From Azolla pinnata (lineage: Eukaryota > Streptophyta > Polypodiopsida > Salviniales > Salviniaceae): a DNA stretch of 60,030 bases. Positions within the stretch are counted from its first letter, which is position 1. The number at the start of each line of letters is the position of its first letter. Positions 31,902 to 43,252 of the stretch are shown one piece after another. The notes below the pieces were generated by a model that was given only the letters and a program-made list of their open reading frames with translations, was not told the origin of the DNA and did no database searches. The position numbers were made by a program, and so were the translations under genes. The stretch is taken from positions 48,684-108,713 of the forward strand of contig JBBBWG010001003.1 in NCBI GenBank assembly GCA_037176905.1, written 5' to 3'.

Positions 31902-33133
31902 TCAAGCGGGAAAGGTGTCGGCGAGGTGCTGGGCGAGGGCGACCATGGTGAGGGTGGGGTTCCAGGAGCCGCTCTTGGGCCACAGCGCGGCGCCCGTGAC
32001 CCACACGTTGTCCACGCCTCTGATTCGGTAGTCGAGGCCGACGACGGCCTCGGGATCGTCGTCGCCGCCGATGTGCATCGTGGAGCCCTCGTGGACGAGT
32101 CCGGGGGCTCTGATGCGATCGCGACTGGGCCTCTCGGATCTCCAGTCGTTGGTCTCGGCGTGCCAATACTGCAAGCCTCCTTCGTGGTTCAGAGCCGAGG
32201 CGAGGCCGAGCTCGAGCACCTGGAACGTGGCCTCGTCCATGGCGTCCCAGAGCTGCAGATCCTCCCGCGTCTCCGTGACCTGCAACAGGACATTGGTCGT
32301 CGGGTTGTCTGCTTGGTTGTCGAGCCTCACCCACGAGTCGGGGTTCCCGAGACCACGCAGTTGCTCGCGATCTTCACGCGGCCTTTGCCGTAGCGCCCGA
32401 CGAGCGCCAGGAACGGGGCGACGGTGGAGAACTTGAGGAAGCTGAGCTCCTGGGAGATGGACCGAACGGCGAGCGGCGCGTAGATCGCCCTCGTGATGCC
32501 GGTCGGCTCGAGCCCCGGGATCCGAGCCGACAGGTAGTCGAACAGCTGGCTCTGCAGAGCTCCGAAGATCGCGTCGTTTCCGCAGCTCCCGACCTCGCTC
32601 GACGAGACCACGTTGAGCAGAGCTTTCGCCTGCGGCATGTAGGCTCGAGCCGCCGCGACGACCCCGTCGGGCCAAGATTCGAACTCGGCGTCGGTCGGCT
32701 CGGGGCACCACGCGCTCCACGCCGTCGATCTGCCCCCGAAGAAGGGCACCATCCCGTGCTGCCATTTCACGTACTGCGGCGGCTTGCTCTGCGCCGTCTT
32801 CGCCGACAATGTCCAGGGAAAAGTTTCCGAGAGTCCCCCGATCGTGTTCTCGAAAGGCAGGGGAAGAGCCTGGAAGTGTTCTGGCAAGAAGAAGGGCCCC
32901 CGCTCCAGCACCAAGAGCCGCGCTTCTGGCCTCGTCTCCAGCACCCGCGATGCGAACGCATATGCGCAGAACCCGCTCCCGACCACGATGTAGTCGAACT
33001 TGCCCCTGTCGCGCGCCTCGTGCCATTCGTCCTCCGTCAGGAAGAAGATCTGGTCCATGATCTGCGTCCCTGTCGGGTTCTGCGGCCCCGGGGTCGGGTA
33101 ACCGTAGCTGAAGTTGGGGGTGTTGGAAGCCAT
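31902..33133 (-). pseudogene. GMC-type FAD oxidoreductase relic, internally deleted
   Basis: The minus strand starts MASNTPNFSYGYPTPGPQNP. It reaches an FAD-binding Rossmann motif, FDYIVVGSGFCAYAFASRVL, at about residues 46-65, then LLVLERGPFF and FFGGRSTAWSAW. Near 32350 the frame stops making sense and ends at a TGA at 32327. From the same point the next frame gives NPDSWVRLD, LQLWDAMDEATFQVLE, the active-site-like HEGSTMHIGGDDDP and a typical GMC C-terminus with SGSWNPTLTM, ending at 31902. Together they give about 410 codons against about 550-600 in relatives. The missing part is the middle, between the first FAD subdomain and the C-terminal segment. No donor/acceptor pair fits the junction, so I read a deletion plus frameshift. 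The locus is intronless and visibly GC-richer than its flanks. Relatives I know are bacterial and fungal, so a horizontally acquired gene now decayed is plausible. An assembly collapse is the alternative. Confidence 0.75.
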
Positions 33134-33183
33134 TGCTGCTGAATTTCTCGCGAGTCGGTACTAGCAGGATGGTGGTGAGCGAA

Positions 33184-33290
33184 GAGAGATATGAGATGGA
33201 TTTAGAGATCTTTACCAGATAGCCGAGAGATGGATATGGATTTAGAGATCTTTACTAGATAGTCGAGAGATGGATATGGATTTGGATCTA
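33184..33290. repeat. Tandem repeat of about 48 bp upstream of the GMC relic
   Basis: GAGATGGATATGGATTTAGA with the following GATCTTTAC(C/T)AGATAG(C/T)CGA occurs twice, and a third partial copy ends in GGATTTGGATC. Confidence 0.8.
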
Positions 33291-34992
33291 TAGCAGGTGG
33301 TCTCTTTGCTTATATCGACTTGGACTCTCTGTCCATATCAGCGCATGATCAATGCCAATGGTTTGGATCGACTTTGACTTGGCTCGAATAGTACTCTGAT
33401 CTTGCGCATCAAATCTCTTTGCCGGACCAGACTGCTTTCCACGTTGCTTCCTTCCGCCCCCCACCAAGCTTGCTCACGTTCCAGACGTGAACTTTACTCC
33501 ACTATCTCCAAAGACTCGTCAACACAGTTTATCCAATGGCCAGTTTTCGTGCTTGCGAGCCAAGCTTTTCAAGGGACTTCTCAAGGTCTGGCATAAATCG
33601 TAGCTGCTTTTCCCACTGGAAAACCCTTTCGATTCCATCCTCCCAATTCGGAGTGATCAGGGAGTGCATTAGAGCTTCTTTCTTTCGGAGCTCGAATTTT
33701 CATCTCTGAATGCCCTGCACGATGATGATCCTCATTGTGTTTTACCCATCTTTTTGCATGCATTTTGATGCAACTTTTATCATCTCCACCGTGTCATGTG
33801 CAAGCCATATCTTTGTCGGATACTACGCACAGTGGCACAATGTGAGGATTGATGAAATGCCATTGGCCTGAAGAGAAATATGCTCAAAATGTGGAAGAGA
33901 TCCTAGCAACAAAAGATCAAAAGCAGGCTGGAGGTGACAACTGTCTCTGATATAAGATTAACCAATGAGCATCCTGTTGGAAATGCATCAGAGGAGAGGC
34001 TATTGAGAATCTGCTTCACAAACTATGATCAAAATATCAGGAAAATGGAGATGCATTTTCAGGTGGCAATCAAACCAGCAAAATGTGAAATATCGCAATA
34101 TCTAATCGTGAAAGAGCAGCAGGAGATAATTCCAAACTCTCCTACATTTGTTCTGATTAGAGAGACAGATTTTATGGTGCACATTATTTGTTGAGTTTCT
34201 CTCTGAATCTCGGCAACGTACATATAAGACAGGAAAATTACCAGAAAAAACCTTTAATGTTAAATGTAAGTGTCTGACATTACAAAACCATATATGAACA
34301 AACCAGCAATGTCAATAGGCAGCAAGAAACAAACACTTCAGCTTTTATGATTCCAAACCAAAACATGGACAAATATGAGCCTTTGCCATGCCCGTCCAAT
34401 CCCACCTCAGTATGAGATGTTTCCAATTATCAAAGTTTCATATAAACAGTGATATACAAAATTAGCCCGAAACAATGCAATACGTGCCTAAACACAAATG
34501 TTCAAAACCCACTTAACTGTTTGCTGACTAGGCTCCAGGGTATCTTAATTATATAGCAAAATTGAACTTTGAAGTTCCACTCAATCCAAAAGGTGGTCTA
34601 ATTGCCTATTTGGACAAACAATCCTTTTTCAAAGAAAAACTTCCTCCATGAGCACAATCTGATTTCATAACTGCATCAAAATAAAGAATCCTTTGACTCC
34701 ACTCATATATCCTCATCCAGGGTTCTCAATGCACCAAAATAAGGAATCCTTCAGCTTCTACATTTATATGCCCTCATCTAAATTAATAAAATTTCAATGG
34801 GAGATTTTTCTGCAAGGAACCCTGGTTGAGCTTACAACTTGAATATAGCGCTATTGTCACCACAAACAACTGGTGTGAAAATAAATCAGAATTGATGATC
34901 CAACCTTAACCGCGCCTCTTCTGCTAGAAGGAACTGAAATTTGAGAGGTGAATAGGTCGTATGCCACGACTCAATGAATCAAAAAATAAACA
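33291..34992. other. Intergenic, nothing recognised
   Basis: This lies between the 5' end of the GMC relic and the 3' end of the IMPACT homologue. It is AT-rich, with a possible IMPACT 3' UTR at the right end. The 86-codon plus-strand frame at 33934-34194 has no recognisable feature. Confidence 0.5.
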
Positions 34993-37900
34993 TCAGCACC
35001 GTCTGCCTGTAGGTATCACACATTCAAAAGAAGGTTTAAAAATCCAGAAAAATAGGTTAATATTTGATCCTCTCGTATACCTTTGTTTGCTGGCCCTTTT
35101 GATGGCATTTTATGCTTATCTGAATGTGATGCAGATTGTCCAGATCCCTTAATGTACCCACAACTGTTCAAAAGAGACCGGGCAGCATTATTTATATGTT
35201 TAAATCTATCAGGTCCAAGAAGGATGCCTCCAAACCATCGTGAGACAACAACTACCTGCCTCATTTGAAAAAGATATAATTACATAGTTAATATATGAGA
35301 GAAACTGAAATTAGAAAGGCAGTAAATTATTATTCATAATTGATAACTAGAAATACGAAAAAAAAATGGAATATTATAAACTGACCTTAAATAGATACAA
35401 AAGGATAACATATTTACAGTTCAAGCATCAAGCACAAGCGAAACTGCATTAGTTTGGTTGACACAAAATACTAAGTCCTTCAAGATAGGATGGTAAGGAA
35501 ACACAATATTAGGACAACATATTATACAGAACTGTGTCGAGATCAATATTCATCTTAGTGCCATTAAATGGCACATCTTGAATAAATGGACCATGCATTA
35601 GTTCGGTTGAAGACAGAATGTAGGGCTTCACAGTATTAGGAAAACATATTATATGGAACCATGTCGACATCAATGATCATCTTAGTGACATAAAATAACA
35701 CACCTTCACCCAATGGACCATTTCACAGTTAAATCCAACATGTGATGCTCATTCAGTTATACGATTTCCTGTTATCAACGTCATGCCCAAAAAAGTTATG
35801 GGAAAGCAACAAGAAATTCCACTACCACATTGATGGCATCCACTATTTGTAAGAGATGCAGAAGGCGCCCTCCTGCAGCAGTTTCTCCATCATCATCATA
35901 GTCTTGCAAAACCTGCTTGCTAGTATTGTAGAACATTTTAAAATATACACAAGAATAAGCCAAAATACTAATATTGCACATTATTTTTTAGCACATATGA
36001 AATGAATGTTCAAAATTAACTGTGCTCTTCTCAGGTATGCTGATTCGGTAAGCCATAATATTATGGGTTGCGCCTGCAATCTTTCGGTTGCGTAATAGTG
36101 CTTCTACCACATTTTTCACATCATCAACACTGGCCACACTAGCTACATGAGCTTGGAAAGTACCTGACACATCAAAAAATATAAATTTCATATGCCACCC
36201 ACCCAATCTATCTATCTATCTATCTATCTAGCTAGCTATCTATAAAGACACAGAGGGAGACATTGTACAAAAAGATTGTACAGACTATAAATTCATGTGG
36301 AAAAACGAATGCATTTATAAATTTTATAGCAGATAGGTAAGGATATGATTGTGCATTCTTACTTCTTTTCTCCGTGAAAGGTGTTCCATGGACAATGCCC
36401 AATATTGTGTCAAGCTCTTCTAAGGCGTGTGCATCAAGCTCATCTGTACCTTTATAATCAGTATTTCTGGTAGCAGCGTCCTTCCCTTTCAGATCCACAT
36501 TGGATCTAAAACAAAATTTCGAGCAATATGAGAGGCTGTACCAGCACTGAGAAATCATAACATGCCAGTTTTACTCTAGAATATGTGCAGGAAATATGAT
36601 GCACAGAAGCATTTCGACCCTTGAAAATATTTTACAGAAGCATTTCAACCCATGAAAATATTTCTGCGCTAACTTCCTGTCTTCTCTACATGATGCAATA
36701 TTACAACCACCAAAAGTGGCAACGTGATTTTAACATGGTGAATATATATGCATATTGAATTAAACACAAATGCTTGTACTCTTATTGTCTTTCTCTATTA
36801 CTCATGCACACAAAATGTTTAAATGTTCCATGGAAAGCAGTACAAAGTCGTAGCGTACAATTCTGATGACACCTTATCCACAAGAAATGGTTTTTCCTCG
36901 TGGCCATCTATCAAGAAGAACGTATATCAAAACAAGAAGAGTGGTATCAAGTATTATTAACACAGCCAATCATACTCAACAGCAAATATCTATCGAAAGT
37001 GGAAACAACTACCTATATAAGGATCTCCGGTGCTTTCCAACTTAGCAAAATCATAACCTTTTTCATGGATAGCTTGATTTCTTGCCTCTTCCCACAGCCA
37101 GAGTTGCTCCTACAAAATTAAATAGTTTCGTGTATTTTTCAAAGTTTGAAATCCTAATCACTGTATTTGGAAGGCATAATGAGAGAGAATTCATAATAAT
37201 GCAAGATTATTAGGTTCTATCCAGTGTGTTACTCTAGCCAAACCATAAGATGACTAGACAATGACATAAAAAAGGACGGAGAAAATCTTGTACGAGTTCA
37301 CAGCAGATAGCTGAAGAAGGTACATAACGCTATGTAGGATATAGAAGAAGTCATAAATAAATAGCATATGAAACACACAATCATGAGGTAGACGAGAATA
37401 GGCTTGGCACTCTTATGGAATAAAACAATAGTGAGATGCCGCCAAGGGCAGTACCAATGTGAAATGATCAAAGATCATTCTAAATATCCCTCTGAGGATA
37501 CTCTGTTTTATGAATAACACAATAAAATAAATTCCTACAGGATACAGGTATAAGATGCATTCCAATGAAGATAAGAGATGTAAAGTTACTAGAGACAAAG
37601 ATGGAATAAAAGGAATATGAATCTATCAAAAATGTCATGTTACATCATTATTCCTGACAAAGATTGTAACTTGCTAACGTTAACTTGTCAGTCATGAGCA
37701 CATAAAAAGTGTTGTTCTGCTAGCTTTCTTGGACCAGAATGGCATGAAACATATAGTTATGAATAGCCAGCAATCAGACTTCATAGAAGATAAATATCGA
37801 TAGGATTCGCAGACAATGATCGCACCTTGATCCATTCAACCCATGCGAAAATGATGGCATTTCCAATGTTCTCCTCGAAGATTCGGTGCAATTCATGAAT

Positions 37901-38597
37901 GATTTTTTCCCTTAGTTGTGGGTTGAGCCATGGAGCTTCAATCTCCAAAACGGGTTCCGAAGCTTCCGGATACGATTCCGGAAAGTAGATATATAGCCTT
38001 AGAGGAGCCACAAATCCTCCATCTTCCATGGGACGAACAAGAAGCTATACATGTCAAAATATATGTAAAAAATTATATAGTCATCATCAGCATCAGCATC
38101 ATCATTGTCGTCGTTATCTGTCATTATTGTCATCATCACCACCACCGCCACCACCATCTTCTTCATCATTAAGATGATAGGAGCTAAGGTTGAAACCGAC
38201 AAAAAACGATCCCTCGTGTACTCCATGTTGAATAAAACCCCCTAAGGTTCCAAAATTTCACAAGAACGCAACCAACCACACTGGCACCATGGTTTCCGAT
38301 TTCATCAAGAGTGCCTGTGCGTTTCCCAGAATTGATCCGCCAGATGGAAGAGAAAAGAACGGAAAATTTACCTCGCAGGAGTAATCGCCGTGGAGAACGA
38401 AATCTTCTTCGCCGTAGATGGACTTTAGCGCTTCGATCTCGTCGTCTTGAGCAGCTCGATTTCCTGGGATAATTGTAGAAGAAAGAAACAAGATCAGATT
38501 TCCATTTGGGATGGACCACGGGGTTTGGAAAGGGGGAGTGTAAAGATCTGACAAATGAGAAGAAATTACCTGCAAACGGAGGAGCAGAAGGATCCAT
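34993..38597 (-). CDS. IMPACT/YIH1 homologue (RWD + UPF0029), 10 exons
   Basis: In yeast and mammals this family binds GCN1 through its RWD domain and so restrains GCN2, the eIF2-alpha kinase of the amino-acid starvation response. Minus-strand exons: 38597-38570, 38463-38372, 38044-37826, 37109-37013, 36907-36859, 36505-36363, 36163-36021, 35912-35826, 35255-35081 and 35006-34993, giving 348 residues (human IMPACT is 320). The RWD domain covers about residues 13-115 (QDDEIEALKSIYGEEDF, LRLYIYFPESYPEASEPVLE). An acidic linker follows. The C-terminal IMPACT domain starts about 203 (HGTPFTEKRSTFQAHVA) and includes KIAGATHNIMAYRI, DYDDDGETAAGGRLLHLLQI and VSRWFGGILLGPDRFKHINN. A Lys-rich tail ends KGRRC. 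Exon 5 is the least certain: I placed its donor at TT|GTACGC because only that phase joins exon 6 in frame. Confidence 0.9.
35447..35728. repeat. Two-copy tandem duplication in IMPACT intron 8
   Basis: Unit A (35447-35596) and unit B (35597-35728) both begin GCATTAGTT(T/C)GGTTGA and end AATGGACCAT. Between these lie matching ACATATTATA, TGTCGA and ATCATCTTAGTG-type blocks. Unit B is about 18 bp shorter. Confidence 0.85.
36208..36245. repeat. (ATCT)n microsatellite, IMPACT intron 6
   Basis: A tetranucleotide run of CTAT/TCTA lies wholly within the intron between exons 6 and 7. Confidence 0.9.
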
Positions 38598-39815
38598 GGC
38601 GGGGGGGAGCAAGATCAAGTCGATTCACAGCTCCATTGTCTGAATTGTTGTCAAGATCATACCCTGGTGTTTTGTGTTATTTCTCCTGGTATGCCCTTTC
38701 TACATGTCTACTTAATGTTGGATTTTGTCGGTAGAATTTTTTGCAAGTTTGGCCTCGGATCGTTCGTGTTCATGCGCATAACGGCATACGAATCGCTCGT
38801 TCCTCGTATGCGTTTTAGAGTTTTTAGGCTTTTGGGTTCAGGGTATTATTATGCGAGAGTCCGTAAGCCATTCACATTTCGCTGGTTATGGCAACAAATA
38901 GCCAGATCTCGAGATTTTGCTGTATATTTGCTGGGATGCTAAGGTTGAAACCAAATCTCGAGATTTTTGTACATGATTCCATCAACCATTGGTCCATCCC
39001 CCCTCATCAAAGTGATCTCGAAAGAAGGTAAGCAAGCGCATTTGATAAGTTGGTTGATGTGCTCTATAGATCCACATATTGACCACCTATGGCTATGTCT
39101 AGCCAACTCAGCCAGAAGAAGGCTGATATCGGCAATCGACAAAGTACCATGAGCATCACGATCAACAAGCTAGTGTATTAGAAGTCCAAGTACATTTAGT
39201 TAATCATGGGATCAATCATTGGGATGTAGCTCTATCGCAAGCTCTTTGGTTATCAAATGTGTGGTCGATTAACTACTAACTCGAGAGCATATTGGATGGA
39301 GTTGGTTGGACAACTCGCACCGATGGCCGAATTTGAGAATCTAGATGGCTCAATCAGCGCCACTACAATGAGACAACTGATGCTTGCAAAACTGGTTAGA
39401 AGCGAGTAAATTACACAAGCACTCGCGAAGCCAGATTTAGCTCCCATGATCATACGAATCGACATGCAGTCGGATCGATGAATATGGGTGTCAGATCGAA
39501 ACCATAAGATGCATGTCTAATGTTGTGCCTCCATATAATTTACATACAGCAGTTCGCTCATTTTGTTTAGATGTGATCCCATTCAAACAGCATTCCGATT
39601 CGATCATTTGGAAAACGAAGAGGGATTTGTGGCATCGATGATTCAGAAACCAATCGAGGCGTATATATATTCAGATTGAAAAAGAAGCAAAGTTTTTTAA
39701 ATTTTGTTGTTTCAACGATCATATTTGATTCGTTTCCTGCGATTGGAGATCATGGCTATAATCAGCGGCGGAGCTGGTAAGTATGCAGGACGTGGAATCT
39801 GCAGAGAGCGCGGAA
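38598..39815. other. Intergenic, nothing recognised
   Basis: This separates the IMPACT start codon from the ERF stop codon, both on the minus strand, so it should contain the IMPACT promoter and the ERF 3' UTR. Open frames are short (up to 91 codons) and featureless. No repeat of note is seen. Confidence 0.5.
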
Positions 39816-41730
39816 TTAGCCGAGGTCATGGCCCCACTGCTTTGCCCAGCCATCATCAATCCTGCCGCACTCATCACCTGGCTGTGCAATGACAATTGCT
39901 TCATCATCAGTATGGATTAGAAGAGGATCGTATGGATCATTCGTGACAATGTTGTTGGGCGCCTGATTACCCAGACGTATTGGATTCTGATCGTTCTTGT
40001 CATTAAAGATCCGCAGGCATGGAGAGTCTTCTGGGCGGCGCTGATCACTGATCCCCATGCCAGGGTTGAAGAAGATAGGCAAAGAAGAAGCCGAAAAAGA
40101 AGAAGAAGAAGAAGAAGAAGATGATGAATATAAAGGAGAGTTATAATCATGGCATTGACCTCCGATCATTCCGGCAATTATATTGCTGCAATTCGTGCTG
40201 ATCGGAGGATTGATTGCAGGGCTCATTAGGGCGGATTGAATCCAATCAGGATCATAATTGGGAGTAGGGATTGGGGTGCCGTTAGGATTATAATCAGGAC
40301 TGGTGTTAGGATTATTAGGGTTCGCGCTGTATAATGTAGTGTTGACATGGTGAATAGCATGATCAGTAGCGGCAGTGTTAATGCTGGCGCCGCTATAGCT
40401 AGGATTCATATGGGCCGGGTTAGAGCTATAATCGAGAGGGGGCCGACAGGCGGGGATGGGGTTAGGGTTAGGGTTAGGGAGAGGATTCAGAATAGGGTTA
40501 GGGTTAGGGTTTGTGCGAGAACGTAGAATACTGTGGTCGCTCGTGTGGTTATAATGCGATAGATTGCCGTACTGCTGATATCCGGTTGTGAAGCCGAGGA
40601 CTGGGTCCGATATATTGAGCCCAGATGCAGCAGCTTGGGGATCATCGGAGGAGCTGATAAGATTATGATGATGATGATGGGCTCCTGGATTCAGGATCAG
40701 GTGGCCATGGCGGGCAATGCGGGGATGGATCTGGAGGCTGTAATTACAGTTTCGATCATCGAGCTGATGGTACTGATCAGGTGGGGCTGCGGAGGAGATT
40801 AAGGAGGAGGAGGAGGGGTAAGTAGGGGGATGATCGGTGTGCAGGATTAGTCGAGGATGATTAGGTGGTGGTGGTGGCAATGGTAGGGGTGCAGCAGGGT
40901 TAGGGACGTGATTAGCATCGGGGTAATTAAGGGGGTAATCAAAGCGGTGCATCAATGGCGATGGAGATGGCGGCGGCGGTGGCAGAGGAGGAGGAGGAGG
41001 AGGTAGGTCATGTTGGTGGCCATGGAGGAGGAGCTGAGCAGGAGCTCTGAATGCAGAAGAGGATAGCGATGGCGATGAAGAAGAAGAAGAAGAAGAAGAA
41101 GAAGAAGAAGATGATGATGATGATGATGATGATGAGGGTGAATAGGAAGAGGAAGAGGAAGAGGAGGAGGAGGAGGAGGAGGAGGAAGAGGAAGAGGAAG
41201 AGGCGGCGGGAACGAAGAAGGCGTTGCAGGTGGTATGGTAGTAGATCCAAGGGGGGAAGTTGGTGCGCGGGTGCAGCGTCTTAGAAGAAGCAGCAGAAGC
41301 AGAAGCAGAAGAAGCAGCTGAAGCAGAAGCAGAAGAAGCAGCTGAAGCAAAAGCAGAAGAAGCAGCTGAAGCAGTAGCAGAAGAAGCAGCTGAAGCAGTA
41401 GCTGAAGCAAAAGCAGAAGAAGCAGCTGAAGCAGAAGCAGAAGCAGCAGAAGCAGCAGAAGAAGCAGAAGCAGAAGAAGCAGAAGAAGCAGAAGAAGCAG
41501 AAGCAGAAGAAGCAGAAGCAGAAGAAGAAGAGGAGGAGGTGAGGACGTGAAGGTGGTGGTGGTGGTGGTGCATGGCGATGGCGGCTCGGTCGTAGGCGAA
41601 GGCGGCTTCCAGGGCGGTGTCGAAGGTGCCCAGCCATTTGCGCTCCTTGGTGGCGGGGTTGCGGATCTCCGCCGCGAACCGCCCCCAGCGCCGCCGCCGA
41701 ACGCCGCGGTACCCCGTCGTCGTCGTGGAA

Positions 41731-41767
<37 letters not shown>

Positions 41768-42179
41768 TACTGCCGCCGCTGATGACGGCGCGCCGCCGCC
41801 GTTTCCTGCTGCAGCACCTGCTCTGCTCCGTCTTCTTCTTCTCCTCCTCCTCCTCCTCCTCCTCCTCCTCCTCCTTCTTCTTCTTCTTCTTCCCATCTCC
41901 GCCACCATCATCGCCGCCACCATCATCGCCGCCGCCACCATCATCGCCGCCGCCACCATCATCGCCGCCGCCACCATCGCCGCCACCATCGCCACCATCA
42001 TCGTCCCCATGCGCCGCCGCCATCGCCGCCATCATCATCGCCTTCGTCTTCTCCCGCCCTCCTCCTCCTCCTCCTGCTGCTGCTGCTGCTGCGTTGGCGG
42101 CCGCGTTGACGAAGTTTCCGGCGGCGGCGGCGCCGTCCTCTCCGAGCGCCGCTTGCGCCGCCCCCACGTCCACATCCAT
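39816..42179 (-). CDS. AP2/ERF transcription factor with expanded low-complexity tracts
   Basis: A single-exon gene of 787 codons. The open frame starts 18 bases earlier at a GTG; I use the first ATG, which gives [14 protein letters not shown]. The DNA-binding domain is at about residues 157-203: [20 protein letters not shown], then [20 protein letters not shown] and YDRAA. [23 protein letters not shown] resembles ERF group VIII factors of the LEP/PUCHI/FZP/ESR type. The usual Pro of RRRPWGR is Arg here. The domain should end in xARTNF, but about 97 residues of His, then Ser/Ala repeats (41280-41570) intervene before HPRTNFPPW. The N-terminus carries poly-Ala, Gly/Asp, Lys, Glu and Ser tracts. 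The middle has Ser, Pro and Asn-Pro repeats. The C-terminus is non-repetitive ([29 protein letters not shown]). It probably regulates GCC-box genes in the nucleus; targets are unknown. Confidence 0.85.
41280..41570 (-). repeat. Trinucleotide expansion inside the AP2/ERF domain
   Basis: On the minus strand this is a (GCT/TCT)n tract coding Ser/Ala with an initial run of six His codons. It separates YDRAAIAM from HPRTNF in the ERF gene. The strand bias (TCT, GCT) also makes a near-perfect polypyrimidine tract ending TCTAAG. Confidence 0.9.
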
Positions 42180-42239
42180 TGGGGTCGCCGCCGCCACAGC
42201 CGACTATTATTATTATTAGAAAAGGCTTTAATAATTGAA

Positions 42240-42249
42240 AAACCCCCCC

Positions 42250-42281
<32 letters not shown>

Positions 42282-42970
42282 CAAAAAAACAAAACACAAA
42301 ACAACCAAAACAAACAGCAACCAGGAATTTGTACCAAGGCTACTAGAATTCTGTATGTATGTATGGATGCGTGCGTGTGCGCATGCATGCATGCATGCAT
42401 GCGTGGCTACATGTGCATATGCGTGCCTGCGGGCCAATGTGTGTATATGCCAATCAATGCATGTGTGCGCGCGCGCGGGTGCACCGCATGCACTGATGTA
42501 TGCACACATGCATGTGCCGGTGTGCGCGCGCCTATGCATGCGTGCTATGCACACGCACACGTGCCTGGAGGCCAATGCATGCATGCATGTGCCGGTGTGC
42601 GTGCGCGCATGCATGCATATATGCATACGCACACGCGTCTGAGGGCCAGTGCATGTATGCGTGTGCGTGCGTGTGTGCATGCATGTATGTGTCGATGTGT
42701 GTTATGCATACACACATGTGTCTGAGGGCCAATGTATATATGTATGTATGCATCGGGGGGTGTGTGTGTGTGTGTGCATGCATGTATGTGTCGGTGTGTG
42801 TATGCATATGCATGCATGTGTGTGTATGCATACATACACGCCTGGCCAGTGTATGTATGCATGCATGCATGTATGTGTGCGTGTGTCTGTGCCTGCCTGC
42901 TTGCATGCATGCATACACGCATATGTACACACATGTATATGAGGGCCAATGTATGTATGTATGTTTACTG
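42240..42970. repeat. (TG/CATG)-rich microsatellite block
   Basis: An AC run (42250-42272) is followed by about 600 bp of mixed GCATGCATG, TGTGTATG and TATGTATG repeats. An irregular long-period phrase, AGGGCCAATGTATGTA and variants, recurs at about 42435, 42569, 42643, 42726 and 42944. It lies upstream of the ERF gene. Histidine- or cysteine-rich frames in it are artefacts. Confidence 0.85.
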
Positions 42971-43145
42971 ATCGATTCCCTTATTGTATTCGATTAAAAA
43001 AAAATTAATAGTTTTAGAATCTGATTGATCGGTGTTAATCAATTGATTGATTGGGCGTTAATTTTTAGTGAACATAAAACTCGACTCTAATTAACATTTT
43101 TTCTAATTTTAACAGGCGTTAAAGTATAGTTAATTATAAATCTGT
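42971..43145. mobile_element. Truncated copy of the MITE-like family
   Basis: GATTCCCTTATTGTATTCGA, GTTTTAGAATCTGATTGATC, GGGCGTTAATTTTTAG and ACAGGCGTTAAAGTATAGTT match, in order, the interior and right end of the 45559-46003 element. The left terminus is absent and the right terminus incomplete. Confidence 0.6.
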
Positions 43146-43214
43146 TAGCAGTTTTTTTGGTCCCAGAAAACAAACTAAAAGATATGAGAACTACAAAATT
43201 GCCCTTCCGATCAG

Positions 43215-43252
43215 ATACATACATACATACATACATACATACATACATACAA
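43215..43252. repeat. (CATA)n microsatellite
   Basis: About nine head-to-tail ATAC tetranucleotides. Confidence 0.95.

Noticed and set aside
31902..33026. 374-codon minus-strand frame as one intact protein
   Set aside because: Its first two thirds are an off-frame, Arg-rich reading of GC-rich sequence; only its last third is real GMC sequence. The true N-terminus is in another frame, so the locus is a disrupted gene and not an intact novel one.
40952..42010. Arg/Leu-rich 352-codon minus-strand frame and the 392-codon plus-strand frame over the ERF gene
   Set aside because: Both are shifted readings of the trinucleotide repeats in the ERF coding sequence. Only the frame with the intact AP2/ERF domain makes biological sense.
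42228..42997. His/Thr- or Cys/Val-rich frames of up to 165 codons
   Set aside because: Readings of TG/CATG microsatellites, open in nearly every frame.
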